Position numbers and translations under genes: made by a program
NCBI RefSeq assembly: GCF_018397995.1
Contig: NZ_BBQH01000025.1
Location: forward strand, 1-64,000
Length of the DNA stretch: 64,000 bases
Reading direction: 5' to 3'
Source: Rhizomonospora bruguierae
GTDB lineage: Bacteria > Actinomycetota > Actinomycetes > Mycobacteriales > Micromonosporaceae
Notes under the pieces: model-generated
Seen by the model: the letters and a program-made list of their open reading frames with translations, nothing else
Databases searched by the model: none
What the model was told of the DNA's origin: nothing
In this document: one piece after another, positions 26,932 through 38,127 of the stretch
How the letters are laid out: each line of letters starts with the position of its first letter
Position numbering within the stretch: the stretch's first letter is position 1

Positions 26932-27564
26932 TCAGTCGAAGATCGGACCCAACTCCCGGGTGCGCTTCAGCTCGTAGAAGCCGGGGGTGCCGGCGACCAG
27001 CAGGACGCCGTCCCAGAGGCGGGCGGCGGCGTCGCCCTTGGGCGCGGGGGTGACGACCGGACCGAAGAAGGCGATCCGCTCGCCGGGCACCGGGCCGGGC
27101 GCGTGGATGACCGGGGTGCCCACGTCGGTGCCGACCGGCTTCATGCCGGCGTTGTGGCTGGCGCGCAGCGCCCCGTCGTACTCGGTGGAGTCGGCGACGG
27201 CGGCCAGCGCCGGGTCGGCACCGACCTCCGCCAGGGCGGCACGGTACAGGTCGGGGCCCAGATCCTGCTTGCCGAGGTGGATGCGGGTGCCGAGCGCGGT
27301 GTAGAGGTCCCGCAGCTTCTCCGGCCCGTACTTCTGCTCGACGGCGATGCAGACCCGTACCGGCCCCCAGCCCTTCGCCATCAGTTCGCGGTACTGCTCG
27401 GGCAGTTCGGCACGGCCCTCGTTCAGCACGGACAGGCTCATCACGTGGAACCGGATGGCCATCTCCCGGACCTTCTCGACCTCCAGCAGCCACCGGGACG
27501 TCATCCACGCCCAGGGACAGATGGGGTCGAACCACATGTCTGCGGTGTTGCGCTCGTCGGCCAC
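26932..27564 (-). CDS. DsbA-family protein, Rv2466c-like
   Basis: 210 residues. DMWFDPICPWAWMTSRWLLE is the active-site region of the mycothiol-dependent nitroreductase/oxidoreductase group related to Mycobacterium tuberculosis Rv2466c. A helical insert and the end KRTRELGPIFD also fit. Only the first cysteine of the CxxC motif is present (CPWA), which would favour a one-cysteine mechanism using mycothiol. It is cytosolic. GTG 27564 has GGGGAGG six bases upstream. Confidence 0.88.
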   Translation of the reverse strand: MADERNTADMWFDPICPWAWMTSRWLLEVEKVREMAIRFHVMSLSVLNEGRAELPEQYRELMAKGWGPVRVCIAVEQKYGPEKLRDLYTALGTRIHLGKQDLGPDLYRAALAEVGADPALAAVADSTEYDGALRASHNAGMKPVGTDVGTPVIHAPGPVPGERIAFFGPVVTPAPKGDAAARLWDGVLLVAGTPGFYELKRTRELGPIFD

Positions 27565-27788
27565 GCCGAGCCTCCCCTGAAATCGGACCGGAGTGTGGAG
27601 TGTCCATCATGACGCTCCTTACGCATCCTGTACCCCTTGCCCCCACCCTGCACGGCGCTCAGCAAGTGACCTGGGGCACGCCGGCCCGGCTAGGGTGGCA
27701 TGCAAAACTCGGCGCAGGGACGGGGCGCCGTACCGGGTCCGCCGCCAACGACGACGGCCGGATCGACCTTGTGGATGGAGAGTTGGCC

Positions 27789-30344
<2,556 letters not shown>

Positions 30345-30354
30345 GGGGCGTGCG

Positions 30355-30388
30355 AAGGGGGCCGGCCCGTCTGGGCGCCGGCCCCCTT
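30355..30388 (+). terminator. strong hairpin after pepN
   Basis: AAGGGGGCCGGC (30355-30366) pairs exactly with GCCGGCCCCCTT (30377-30388) across a 10-base loop, 10 bases after the pepN stop. Only a short T pair follows. Confidence 0.85.
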
Positions 30389-30521
30389 GTCGTCGCATGG
30401 GTGGCGCCGGGCGGGAACCACCCGGGAACGCGGCGCGTCCGATCGGCCATGACGCCGTTTGGAGACCCACCGGAAGAGGTCGTGGTCGTACCGCCGCCGG
30501 GTGCGCCGCCGCGGCGGCGGG

Positions 30522-30935
30522 TCAGCGGCTCCGGCCGCCCCGGTCGGCCAGCTGCGCCAGGCCGCTGATCACACCGCCGGCCAGGTCGCCGCCGGTGAAC
30601 GCGGCCGCCATCGACAGGGCGGCCAGCTTGGCGTCCCGGTCGGTGATCCGCTTGCGGGCGTTCGCCCCGGTCACGATCTCCAGGACGCGCTGGCCGGGCG
30701 AGACCGCCAGCAGGACCGAGTCGTCCGGGGCGGGCAGTTCGGCGAGCAGCTTCTCGGCGTGCCCGCGGACCGGCTCGTCCAGTTCGCCCACGTACAGGCT
30801 GTAGGTCAGCCCGGTGGACTCGTCGGCGATCCGCAGCGCCTCGTCGAGGCGGAGCAGCTGGCGGGTGGTGAACGGCGAGTCGACGGGGTCCGCGACCGGG
30901 TTCACCTCGCCCTGGGTGTGGCTACCAGCGGTCAC
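30522..30935 (-). CDS. DUF5130 (TPM-like) protein
   Basis: 137 residues. LYVGELDEPVRGHAEKLLAE and VLLAVSPGQRVLEIVTG are typical of the TPM-domain-like DUF5130 proteins of actinobacteria. The C-terminus has a weak hydrophobic part (MAAAFTGGDLAGGVISGLAQL). The biochemical role is not established. GTG 30935 lies inside the end of the upstream membrane-protein gene (14-base overlap), so they are translationally coupled. Confidence 0.85.
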   Translation of the reverse strand: MTAGSHTQGEVNPVADPVDSPFTTRQLLRLDEALRIADESTGLTYSLYVGELDEPVRGHAEKLLAELPAPDDSVLLAVSPGQRVLEIVTGANARKRITDRDAKLAALSMAAAFTGGDLAGGVISGLAQLADRGGRSR

Positions 30936-31257
30936 TTGCGCCTCCCGTACCGCGCGGCCCGGCCGGCCGCTCCTGCACCGTCAGCCCGGCCGCGGCCGAG
31001 GTGGCCGGCAGGGCGCGGTAGGTGCCGCCCGCGGCGAGCTCCCGGCCACCGCCGGGCTCGGCGCCGCCCGCCGCGTTGGACAGGAACCAGACCGGGGTGA
31101 ACTCGTACGGCCGCCCCGGCCGGTACCGGCGGCCACGGCGCCGGCTCCCGCCGAGCATCGCCAGGGCGGCGACGACCGCGAAGATCACCGCGGGCACGAT
31201 GACATAGATGAGCACCGTACTGCTAACGGCCAATGCCTCCGCCCCCCGGCGTCGCAA
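30922..31257 (-). CDS. single-helix membrane protein
   Basis: Up to 111 residues with one helix, SSTVLIYVIVPAVIFAVVAA, then a basic stretch (GGSRRRGRRYRPGRPYEFTP) and a Gly/Ala-rich end. The protein always precedes the DUF5130 gene in related genomes as I recall it, and here the two overlap by 14 bases. The start is uncertain: TTG at 31257 and TTG at 31233 are both in frame, and GGAGG at 31236-31240 is too close to the second. Confidence 0.7.
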   Translation of the reverse strand: MRRRGAEALAVSSTVLIYVIVPAVIFAVVAALAMLGGSRRRGRRYRPGRPYEFTPVWFLSNAAGGAEPGGGRELAAGGTYRALPATSAAAGLTVQERPAGPRGTGGASDRW

Positions 31258-31341
31258 CGACTTCGGACGGTCTCACGGTAGCGGAGCCACCAGGGGATAC
31301 CCGAGCCGGGGGCGATCTATCGCGGTGTCTACCGTGGCGCC

Positions 31342-32595
31342 GTGGACGATCTCCTCGCCGCCGCCCGCGCGCTCGATGCCCGCGACGACCTCGCCGGATT
31401 CCGGAGCCGATTTATCATCGTCGATGACGATCTGATCTATCTGGACGGAAATTCCCTGGGCAGGCTCCCGCTGGCCACCCGGGACCGGCTCCGCACCGTC
31501 GTCGAGACGGAGTGGGGCGAGCGGCTCATCGACGGCTGGTCGGAGTGGATCGGGCTGGCCCGCGAGGCCGGCGCCGCGCTCGCCGGCCGGGTCCTGGACG
31601 CCGCGCCCGAGGAGCTGGTACTCGCCGACTCCACCACGGTCAACCTCTACAAGCTCGCCGCCGCCGCGCTCGACGCCCGCCCCGGGCGCCGCGTCATCGT
31701 CACGGACGACGACAACTTCCCCACCGACCGGTACGTGCTCCAGGGCCTCGCCGCCGCGCGGGGCCTGGACCTGCGGGTCCTCGCGACCGACCCGGACCGG
31801 GGCGTGGACGCGGCCGCGGTCCGGGACGCCCTGGACGACGATGTGGCCCTGGTCAGCCTGTCGCACGTCGCGTACCGGTCCGGCGCCGTCGCCGACCTGC
31901 CCGGCATCACCGCCGACGCGCACGCCGCCGGGGCGCTGACCCTGTGGGACCTGTCGCACTCGGTCGGCTCGGTGCCGATCCCGCTCGCGGCGGCCGGCGC
32001 CGACCTGGCGGCCGGCTGCACGTACAAGCACCTCAACGGCGGGCCGGGCGCCCCGTCCTTCGTGTACGTGCGCGGCGGGCTCCAGGCCGAACTGCGCCAA
32101 CCCATCTGGGGCTGGTTCGGCCAGCGGGACCAATTCGGCATGGCCGGCGGCTACGACCCGGCGGACTCGATCGACCGGTTCCTGGTGGGCACCCCGCCGG
32201 TGCTCGGCGCGTACGGGGCGCTGGAGGGCATCCGGCTCACCGCGGAGGCGGGCATCGACCGGATCGCCGCCAAGGCACGCGGGCTCGGCCGGTACGCGTG
32301 CGACCTGTACGACGCCTGGCTGGCCCCGCTCGGCCTGACGCTCGCCTCGCCACGCGACGACGACCGCCGGGGCGCCCACGTCACGCTGCACCACCCGCAG
32401 GCGTGGCGGATGTGCCAGGCACTCAAGGCGGCGAAGGTGATCCCCGACTTCCGCACCCCGGACCGCCTGCGCCTCGGCCTCGCCCCGCTGTACACCCGGT
32501 ACGAGGACGTGTACACCGGGCTGGCGCGGCTGCGCGACATCGTCGCGGACGGCTCCTACCTGGCGTTCCCGGCGCAGCGCACGCGCGTGACATAA
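31342..32595 (+). CDS. kynU: kynureninase
   Basis: 417 residues, fold-type I PLP enzyme. The pyridoxal lysine is Lys229 in CTYKHLNGGPGAPSF, the PLP aspartate is in TLWDLSHSVGSVP, and DLIYLDGNSLGRLP at the start is the kynureninase signature. It cuts kynurenine to anthranilate and alanine, in tryptophan breakdown or in supplying anthranilate for NAD or natural products. No other kynurenine-pathway gene is in the window. It converges on the HNH gene with a 12-base gap. Confidence 0.95.
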   Translation: MDDLLAAARALDARDDLAGFRSRFIIVDDDLIYLDGNSLGRLPLATRDRLRTVVETEWGERLIDGWSEWIGLAREAGAALAGRVLDAAPEELVLADSTTVNLYKLAAAALDARPGRRVIVTDDDNFPTDRYVLQGLAAARGLDLRVLATDPDRGVDAAAVRDALDDDVALVSLSHVAYRSGAVADLPGITADAHAAGALTLWDLSHSVGSVPIPLAAAGADLAAGCTYKHLNGGPGAPSFVYVRGGLQAELRQPIWGWFGQRDQFGMAGGYDPADSIDRFLVGTPPVLGAYGALEGIRLTAEAGIDRIAAKARGLGRYACDLYDAWLAPLGLTLASPRDDDRRGAHVTLHHPQAWRMCQALKAAKVIPDFRTPDRLRLGLAPLYTRYEDVYTGLARLRDIVADGSYLAFPAQRTRVT

Positions 32596-32607
32596 CCGGG
32601 CCGGGCG

Positions 32608-33135
32608 CTAGGCCGCCATCCCGGGCAGGTCGAGCCAGTCCGCCCAGCGGGGATCGGGCGTCCGGTGCCCCAAGACGCGCCACGCCGCGCCCTTCGGCGC
32701 GGCGGGGATGGCGTTGAGCCGCCAACCGAGTTCGGCGACGGTGCGATCCCCTTTGGTGTGGTTGCACCGGGCGCAGGCCGCCACCACGTTCTCCCAGGCG
32801 TGCCGGCCGCCCCGGCTGCGCGGCATGACGTGGTCGATCGTCTCGGCCGGCCCGCGGCAGTACGCGCACCGGCCGCCGTCCCGGGCGAAGATCGCCCGGC
32901 GGGACAGGCCGATGTGGGTCCGATACGGCACGCGCACGTACCGAGTCAGCCGGATCACGGACGGGACGGGCATCTCGCGGCGGACGCTGTGCAGCATGCC
33001 CTCGCCGTCCGCGACGCACACGGCACGGGCGGACAACACGAGGATGGTCGCTCGGCGGACGGACACCACGCACAGGGGCTCGTATGTCGCGTTGAGAACC
33101 AACGCGGCGGCACTCCTGCTGCGTATGTCAGGCAT
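32608..33135 (-). CDS. HNH endonuclease
   Basis: 175 residues. The zinc/HNH core is CAYCRGPAETIDHVMPRSRG, then ENVVAACARCNHTKGDRT. The N-terminal half, LVLNATYEPLCVVSVRRATI and RLTRYVRVPYRTHIGLSRRA, is the standard actinobacterial companion. Such genes are widespread and chromosomal; nuclease activity is likely, but a role in restriction is not shown. ATG 33135 has GGAGGG eight bases upstream. The 279 bases before it up to the MscS start hold two promoters in opposite directions and no gene. Confidence 0.93.
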   Translation of the reverse strand: MPDIRSRSAAALVLNATYEPLCVVSVRRATILVLSARAVCVADGEGMLHSVRREMPVPSVIRLTRYVRVPYRTHIGLSRRAIFARDGGRCAYCRGPAETIDHVMPRSRGGRHAWENVVAACARCNHTKGDRTVAELGWRLNAIPAAPKGAAWRVLGHRTPDPRWADWLDLPGMAA

Positions 33136-33414
33136 CGCCGTCACCCTCCGGTCCTGGGCCCCGCTCCTGTCAGTTGCCGACGGACTCCGCGCGGCCACCG
33201 CATGCGGCCTCGCCGCGCCGACCGATCGCCGACGCCTGTGCGCCAATAGTCCCCGATAGGTGAGTGAATTGCACGTACTAATCGCCCCCCGATCACGCCC
33301 CTGGGAAGTGAAGCTTTGACACCGCTGCGTGAGTTGCCCGTTTCGTACCGATTGACCGACGCCCATGCGGGACCCCGCCTGTCACACCCGCCCCCAATGC
33401 GGTACTAAAGGTCC

Positions 33415-34482
33415 GTGCTCGCACGCCTGCCACTCGAAGCCCTTCTGGCGCTGCCGCCCGACCCGAGCCCCGGGGCCCCCACCGAGACCATCGGGCCGGC
33501 CTGCACCAACGATCCGCTGTGCACCCAGATGTACGACCTCACGGGCTCCGTTTGGTTCGCCGAGAGCAGCTACTGGATTCTGATCAAGCCGCTGCGCATT
33601 CTCGGCATCATCCTGGTCGCGGTGCTGCTGCGGTTCCTGCTCCAGCGGGCGATCAGCCGGCTGGTCCGGACCACTTCCAACGGCGCCGTCCCGACCGCGC
33701 TGAAGCCGCTGCGGGAGCGGATGAACGCGGCCCTCCAGCAGGACGCCGCCGCCATTCCCGAACGCCGCCGCCAGCGCGCCGAGGCGATCGGGTCGGTGCT
33801 GCGCAGCTTCGTCACCGCCACCGTGTTCGGGGTCGCGCTGCTGCTGGTCCTCGGCGAACTCGGGTTCAACCTCGGCCCGCTGCTGGCCAGCGCCGGCATC
33901 GTCGGCGTGGCCCTGGGCTTCGGCGCGCAGTCCCTGGTGAAGGATCTGATCGCCGGGCTGTTCATGCTGCTGGAGGACCAGTACGGCGTCGGCGACACGG
34001 TGGACGTGGGCGAGGCGACCGGCACGGTCGAGTCGGTGGGGCTGCGGGTCACCACGATCCGGGACGGCCGGGGCGTCCTCTGGTACATCCGCAACGGCGA
34101 GATCGTCCGGGTCGGCAACAAGAGCCAGGGCTGGGCGGTGGTGGTCGTGGACATGCCGATCGGCTTCGCCGGCGTCGAGGAGGCCGGCACCGTGCTGCGC
34201 GAGGCCGCCGCCACGGTCGCCGGGGACCCGGCGTACGCCGAGTACTTCATCGACCCGCCGGAGGTGCTCGGGGTCGAGCAGATCACGGTGGACGGCGCGG
34301 TGGTCCGCACGATCGCCAAGACCACCGCCGAGGGCCAGTTCCGGGTCAACCGCGCACTGCGCCGCCGGCTCGCCGAGGCGCTGGACGACGCCGGCATCAC
34401 GGCCCGGATCGCCGCCGGCCGGGTGTACCCCCGACCGGCCGCACCCCCCGACGACGCGCTCGGCGCGGGCAGCGCCACCTGA
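33415..34482 (+). CDS. MscS-family mechanosensitive ion channel
   Basis: 355 residues. About three hydrophobic helices (residues 55-75, 135-160, 165-185), then the pore-lining helix with the Gly/Ala pattern VGVALGFGAQSLVKDLIAGL and the start of the cytoplasmic beta domain, EDQYGVGDTVDVGEATGTVE. This is the MscS signature. It opens under membrane tension to release solutes during osmotic downshift. GTG 33415 has AAGG nearby; a TACTAA hexamer ends 11 bases before the start, so a very short leader is possible. Confidence 0.93.
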   Translation: MLARLPLEALLALPPDPSPGAPTETIGPACTNDPLCTQMYDLTGSVWFAESSYWILIKPLRILGIILVAVLLRFLLQRAISRLVRTTSNGAVPTALKPLRERMNAALQQDAAAIPERRRQRAEAIGSVLRSFVTATVFGVALLLVLGELGFNLGPLLASAGIVGVALGFGAQSLVKDLIAGLFMLLEDQYGVGDTVDVGEATGTVESVGLRVTTIRDGRGVLWYIRNGEIVRVGNKSQGWAVVVVDMPIGFAGVEEAGTVLREAAATVAGDPAYAEYFIDPPEVLGVEQITVDGAVVRTIAKTTAEGQFRVNRALRRRLAEALDDAGITARIAAGRVYPRPAAPPDDALGAGSAT

Positions 34483-34660
34483 CCACCCGGCGGTACCGGC
34501 GTTATCAACGTGGCCTGGACGGATCGGCCGCCTCGACCGGGCGGCCTAGGGTTCCGTACCGGCCGGCGACTTAGGTATCGTCCTTTCGTTCAGTCGGACA
34601 GACGACCACACCGCCGTTCGCCCTAGCCAGGGTTAAGCAATTCAGGCAGAATCCCGGACA

Positions 34661-34678
34661 AAGCTTCGGTCGAAGCTT
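34661..34678. promoter_or_regulatory. palindrome before the MFS gene
   Basis: AAGCTTCG (34661-34668) and CGAAGCTT (34671-34678) are perfect inverted repeats around GT. The site lies 90 bases before the MFS transporter start in an A/T-richer intergenic stretch, so it is a candidate operator. No regulator gene is adjacent. Confidence 0.55.
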
Positions 34679-34767
34679 GCCGATAGGTCGAAGAGTCCGA
34701 ACCGTTTGGCTACGTTCCGCGACGAGAAACACCGTGGCGGTGGCTGTCGGTAGCGATGGAGGACCCC

Positions 34768-36150
34768 GTGTCCAGCGAGGTGCGTGCCACACAGCGCCCG
34801 GCGACATTTCGCGAGGTGTTCGCGAGCCGGGAGTTCGGGGCACTGTACCTGGCGAGCGCCATCTCCTGGTTCGGCGACTACCTCGCGCGCGCCGCCGTCA
34901 CCGGCCTGGTCTACGAGAAGACCTCCTCGGTCGCGCTGTCCGCCGCGACGTTCGCGCTCAGTTACGCACCCTGGATCGTCGGCGGGCCGTTCCTCGCGGC
35001 GCTCGCCGAGCGGCTGCCGTTCCGGCGGGTCATGGTGTTCTGCGATGTCTTGCGAATGCTGCTCATCTCGGCGGTCGCGCTCCCGTTCCTGCCCATCCCG
35101 GCGCTGCTCGGCCTGCTGTTCCTCACCGCCCTGCTGAACCCGCCGGCCCAGGCGGCCCGCTCCGCGCTCATCCCGGTCCTGCTCACCGGCGACCGGCTCG
35201 TCGTCGGCCTGGCCCTGAACATCACCACCGGCCAAATCGCCCAGTTCACCGGGTACGCGGTCGGCTCGCTGCTGGTCCCGGTGAACCCCCGGCTGGCGCT
35301 GATCGTCGACGGGTTCACGTTCCTGATCTCGGCCGTACTGCTGCGCGTCGGGTTGCGCGAGCACCCCTCGCTGCTGCCCGCCGAGGAGGAGCGCCACCTG
35401 CTCCGAGACACCGTCGATGGGTTCCGCGTCGTCTTCGGCACCCGCATCCTGCGGGCGATCGCGATCCTGGTGTTCAGTTCCATGCTGGTCGCCGCCGTCC
35501 CGGACGGGCTGGCGGCCGCCTGGGCCGCCGAGGTGAGCAGCGACGGTGCGCGCGGCGTCAGCCAGAGCGTGATCATGGCGGCCCACCACGTCGGCTACGT
35601 CCTCGCCGGCCTGATCATCGGCCGTCTCGTCCGCCCCGCCATGCGCCGGTCCCTGATCCGGCCGTTCGCGGTGCTGGCGCCGCTGGCCCTGGTACCGGCG
35701 GTGCTGAACCCGCCGGTGGCCGGCATCGCCCTGATGTCCGCCTGCTGCGGCTTCGCCACCGCCGGCATGCTGCCGGCGGCCAACGGCCTGTTCGTGCAGG
35801 TTCTGCCCGCGGCCTACCGGGCCCGGGCGTTCGGCGTCATGCAGAGCGGTGTGCAGATCATGCAGGGCGTGGGCGTCATGGCGACCGGCCTGCTCGCCGA
35901 CCGGCTCAGCCTGCCGATGGTGGTCGGCCTGTGGAGCCTCGCCGGGGTCGCGCTGATCCTCGCCGCCTCCCTCAACTGGCCCTCCGCCAGTTCCATCGAG
36001 CACGCCATCACCACCAACGCGCAACTCAACGAGGCCGCCGCCGCGCCCGCCCAGCCGGTGCCGGCCGCCGGGCACGCCGTCACGGGCGCCATCCCGAGCG
36101 CCGCCGCGGGCGAGGCCGCGCGGCCCGCCACGGGCGGGGTCTCCCTGTAG
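34768..36150 (+). CDS. MFS transporter
   Basis: 460 residues with about twelve hydrophobic segments. FREVFASREFGALYLASAIS and the loop ALAERLPFRRVMVFCDVLR between helices 2 and 3 are typical of the major facilitator superfamily, exporter type. A hydrophilic Ala/Pro-rich tail of about 50 residues follows the last helix. The substrate is unknown. GTG 34768 was preferred to ATG 34756, because GGAGG at 34758-34762 lies between them and serves only the GTG. The next gene, glbO, begins 18 bases after the stop. Confidence 0.92.
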   Translation: MSSEVRATQRPATFREVFASREFGALYLASAISWFGDYLARAAVTGLVYEKTSSVALSAATFALSYAPWIVGGPFLAALAERLPFRRVMVFCDVLRMLLISAVALPFLPIPALLGLLFLTALLNPPAQAARSALIPVLLTGDRLVVGLALNITTGQIAQFTGYAVGSLLVPVNPRLALIVDGFTFLISAVLLRVGLREHPSLLPAEEERHLLRDTVDGFRVVFGTRILRAIAILVFSSMLVAAVPDGLAAAWAAEVSSDGARGVSQSVIMAAHHVGYVLAGLIIGRLVRPAMRRSLIRPFAVLAPLALVPAVLNPPVAGIALMSACCGFATAGMLPAANGLFVQVLPAAYRARAFGVMQSGVQIMQGVGVMATGLLADRLSLPMVVGLWSLAGVALILAASLNWPSASSIEHAITTNAQLNEAAAAPAQPVPAAGHAVTGAIPSAAAGEAARPATGGVSL

Positions 36151-36168
36151 ACCTGGCAGTATGGAGGG

Positions 36169-36570
36169 GTGAGCGACCCCTCCACCTTCTACGACGAGAT
36201 CGGCGGCGAGCCCGCGTTCCGCAAGCTGATCGACGAGTTCTACGCCGGGGTCGCCACCGACCCGATCCTGCGTCCCCTCTACCCGGAGGAGGATCTGGGC
36301 CCGGCCAACGAGCGGTTCCGGCTGTTCCTCATGCAGTACTGGGGCGGCCCGACCACCTACTCCGAGCGGCGCGGCCACCCCCGCCTGCGCATGCGCCACG
36401 CCCCGTTCCGCATCGGCCCCGCCGAGCGGGACGCCTGGCTCGCCCAGATGCGCCGCGCCCTGACCACGCTCAACCTCCCGCCGGAGCAGGACAAGATCTT
36501 CTGGGACTACCTGGAGCGCGCCGCCTGGTTCATGGTCAACACCATGGATGACGCCTCCCCCACCCCCTGA
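36169..36570 (+). CDS. glbO: group II truncated haemoglobin
   Basis: 133 residues, the usual length. FYDEIGGEPAFRKLIDEFYA is the start of the fold, YWGGPTTYSERRGHPRLRMRHAPF carries the E-helix glycines and the proximal histidine region, and the C-terminal helices follow. Such proteins bind O2 or NO and are linked to redox or nitrosative stress. GTG 36169 has GGAGGG directly against it (0-1 base), which is too close to act as a normal ribosome binding site; a CAGTAT hexamer ending six bases upstream makes leaderless transcription possible. Confidence 0.94.
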   Translation: MSDPSTFYDEIGGEPAFRKLIDEFYAGVATDPILRPLYPEEDLGPANERFRLFLMQYWGGPTTYSERRGHPRLRMRHAPFRIGPAERDAWLAQMRRALTTLNLPPEQDKIFWDYLERAAWFMVNTMDDASPTP

Positions 36571-36708
36571 CGCGCGGCGAGCCACAGCGGCCTCCGCCCC
36601 CTCCCGCACCGCGCCGGGCCACACGACACACGGACAAGGCAGAACGAAAAGGGCATTTCTTCGTTGACGGTGTGTCCCCATCCCCGAGCCGTCACGGGAG
36701 CCGCCCCC

Positions 36709-38049
36709 ATGCGCCGACGCCTACTCGCCTTCACCGCCCTCATCGCCACGACCGTGGCCGCCGGGGTCCTGCCCGCCACGGCACAGACCGCACACCCCGA
36801 AGTGGTGAGCGACGACCCGGTGGACTGGACCCCCCACGTGCTGGACGGGACGGTCCGGGCGATCACCGTGGTGGACCGGACGGTGGTGGTCGGCGGCGAC
36901 TTCACCGAGGTGACGGACGCCCCGGCCCGCTGGCGGTACCAGCGGCCGTACCTGTTCGCATTCGGGCTGGACAACGGGCAGGTGCACTCCTTCGCCCCGG
37001 ACCTCGACGGTCCGGTGTACGCGCTGGCACCGGGCGCCGACGGCACCGTCTACGTGGGCGGGGCGTTCAAGCAGGTCAACGGCGCCAGTCAGCGGGGCGT
37101 CGCGCGGCTGCGGGTCAGCGACGGGGCACGGCTGCCCGACTTCGCGGCCCGGATCAACTGGGGCGACGTGCGCACGCTCGCCGTCCGGGGCGACCGGGTG
37201 TACGCGGGCGGCACGTTCAGCGCCATGACCGGCGTGCCCCGCGTCGGACTGGCCCGGATCGACGCCGTGACCGGCGCCGTGGACCACGGGTTCGACGCGA
37301 GGCTGGCGGCGCGGGGCCTGACCCGGGTCAAAGTGGAGGACATGGCGCTCTCGCCCAACGGCGCCCGCCTCGTGGTCATCGGCGGGTTGACCCACGCCGG
37401 CGAGCAGCCGCGCAGCCAGGTGGCGGTGCTCGACGCCCGCGACGGCGCCGCGGTCGACTGGTACACCACCGCCTACCAGCCGGTGTGCAGCCCCAGCGAC
37501 TTCGAGACGTACGTGCGCGGCGTGGACCTCGCCCCGGACGGCAGCTACTTCGTGGTGGTCACCACCGGGCACGACTCGGCACCGGACCGGATGTGCGATA
37601 CGGCGGCGCGCTTCGACCTGGCCGGCACGGGGCGGCACGATCCGACGTGGGTGAACCACACGGGCGGGAACACCCTGTACGCGGTGGCCGTGACCGGCAG
37701 CGCCGTCTACGTGGGCGGCCACCAGCAGTGGCTGGACAACCCGTACGGGCACAAGACGGCCGGCCCGGGTGCGGTGAGCCGACCGGGGATCGGGGCGATC
37801 GACCCGCGCACCGGCAAGGCACTGCCGTGGAACCCCACCCGTACCCGGGGCGTGGGGGTGCGAGCGTTCGTCGCCATCCCCGAGGGGCTGCTGGTCGGCT
37901 CCGACACCGACCAACTCGGCCGCGAGTACCACGGCCGGATCGGCATGTTCCCCACCGGCGCCACGGGCGGCTCCGGCCGCCCCGGCGCCTGGGATGCCGG
38001 CCGGCCCGTCATCAAGCCGGCCGGCGTGGTGCGGCGACCGGTCGGCTGA
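36709..38049 (+). CDS. secreted beta-propeller protein (delta-60/DUF5122-type repeats)
   Basis: 446 residues with a Sec signal peptide: RRR, then LLAFTALIATTVAAGVLPATAQ, cut likely after ATA. The rest is made of about five to six repeats of the type VYVGGAFKQVNGASQRGVARL, VYAGGTFSAMTGVPRVGLARI and VYVGGHQQWLDN, which form blades of a propeller. Cysteines in PVCSPSDFE and RMCDTAA may form a disulfide. ATG 36709 has GGAG eight bases upstream. Extracellular binding role inferred; no catalytic residues seen. Confidence 0.87.
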   Translation: MRRRLLAFTALIATTVAAGVLPATAQTAHPEVVSDDPVDWTPHVLDGTVRAITVVDRTVVVGGDFTEVTDAPARWRYQRPYLFAFGLDNGQVHSFAPDLDGPVYALAPGADGTVYVGGAFKQVNGASQRGVARLRVSDGARLPDFAARINWGDVRTLAVRGDRVYAGGTFSAMTGVPRVGLARIDAVTGAVDHGFDARLAARGLTRVKVEDMALSPNGARLVVIGGLTHAGEQPRSQVAVLDARDGAAVDWYTTAYQPVCSPSDFETYVRGVDLAPDGSYFVVVTTGHDSAPDRMCDTAARFDLAGTGRHDPTWVNHTGGNTLYAVAVTGSAVYVGGHQQWLDNPYGHKTAGPGAVSRPGIGAIDPRTGKALPWNPTRTRGVGVRAFVAIPEGLLVGSDTDQLGREYHGRIGMFPTGATGGSGRPGAWDAGRPVIKPAGVVRRPVG

Positions 38050-38064
38050 CGCACGGCCGGTGCG

Positions 38065-38103
38065 GTGAGGACGGGCGTCAAGGGTGGTGGCGCCCGTCCT
38101 CAC
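38065..38103. terminator. bidirectional hairpin between convergent genes
   Basis: GTGAGGACGGGCG (38065-38077) pairs exactly with CGCCCGTCCTCAC (38091-38103) across 13 bases. It sits between the stops of the propeller gene (+) and the YbjN gene (-). Confidence 0.8.
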
Positions 38104-38127
38104 AAGACCCGGTCCGGCCGGCGCCGG

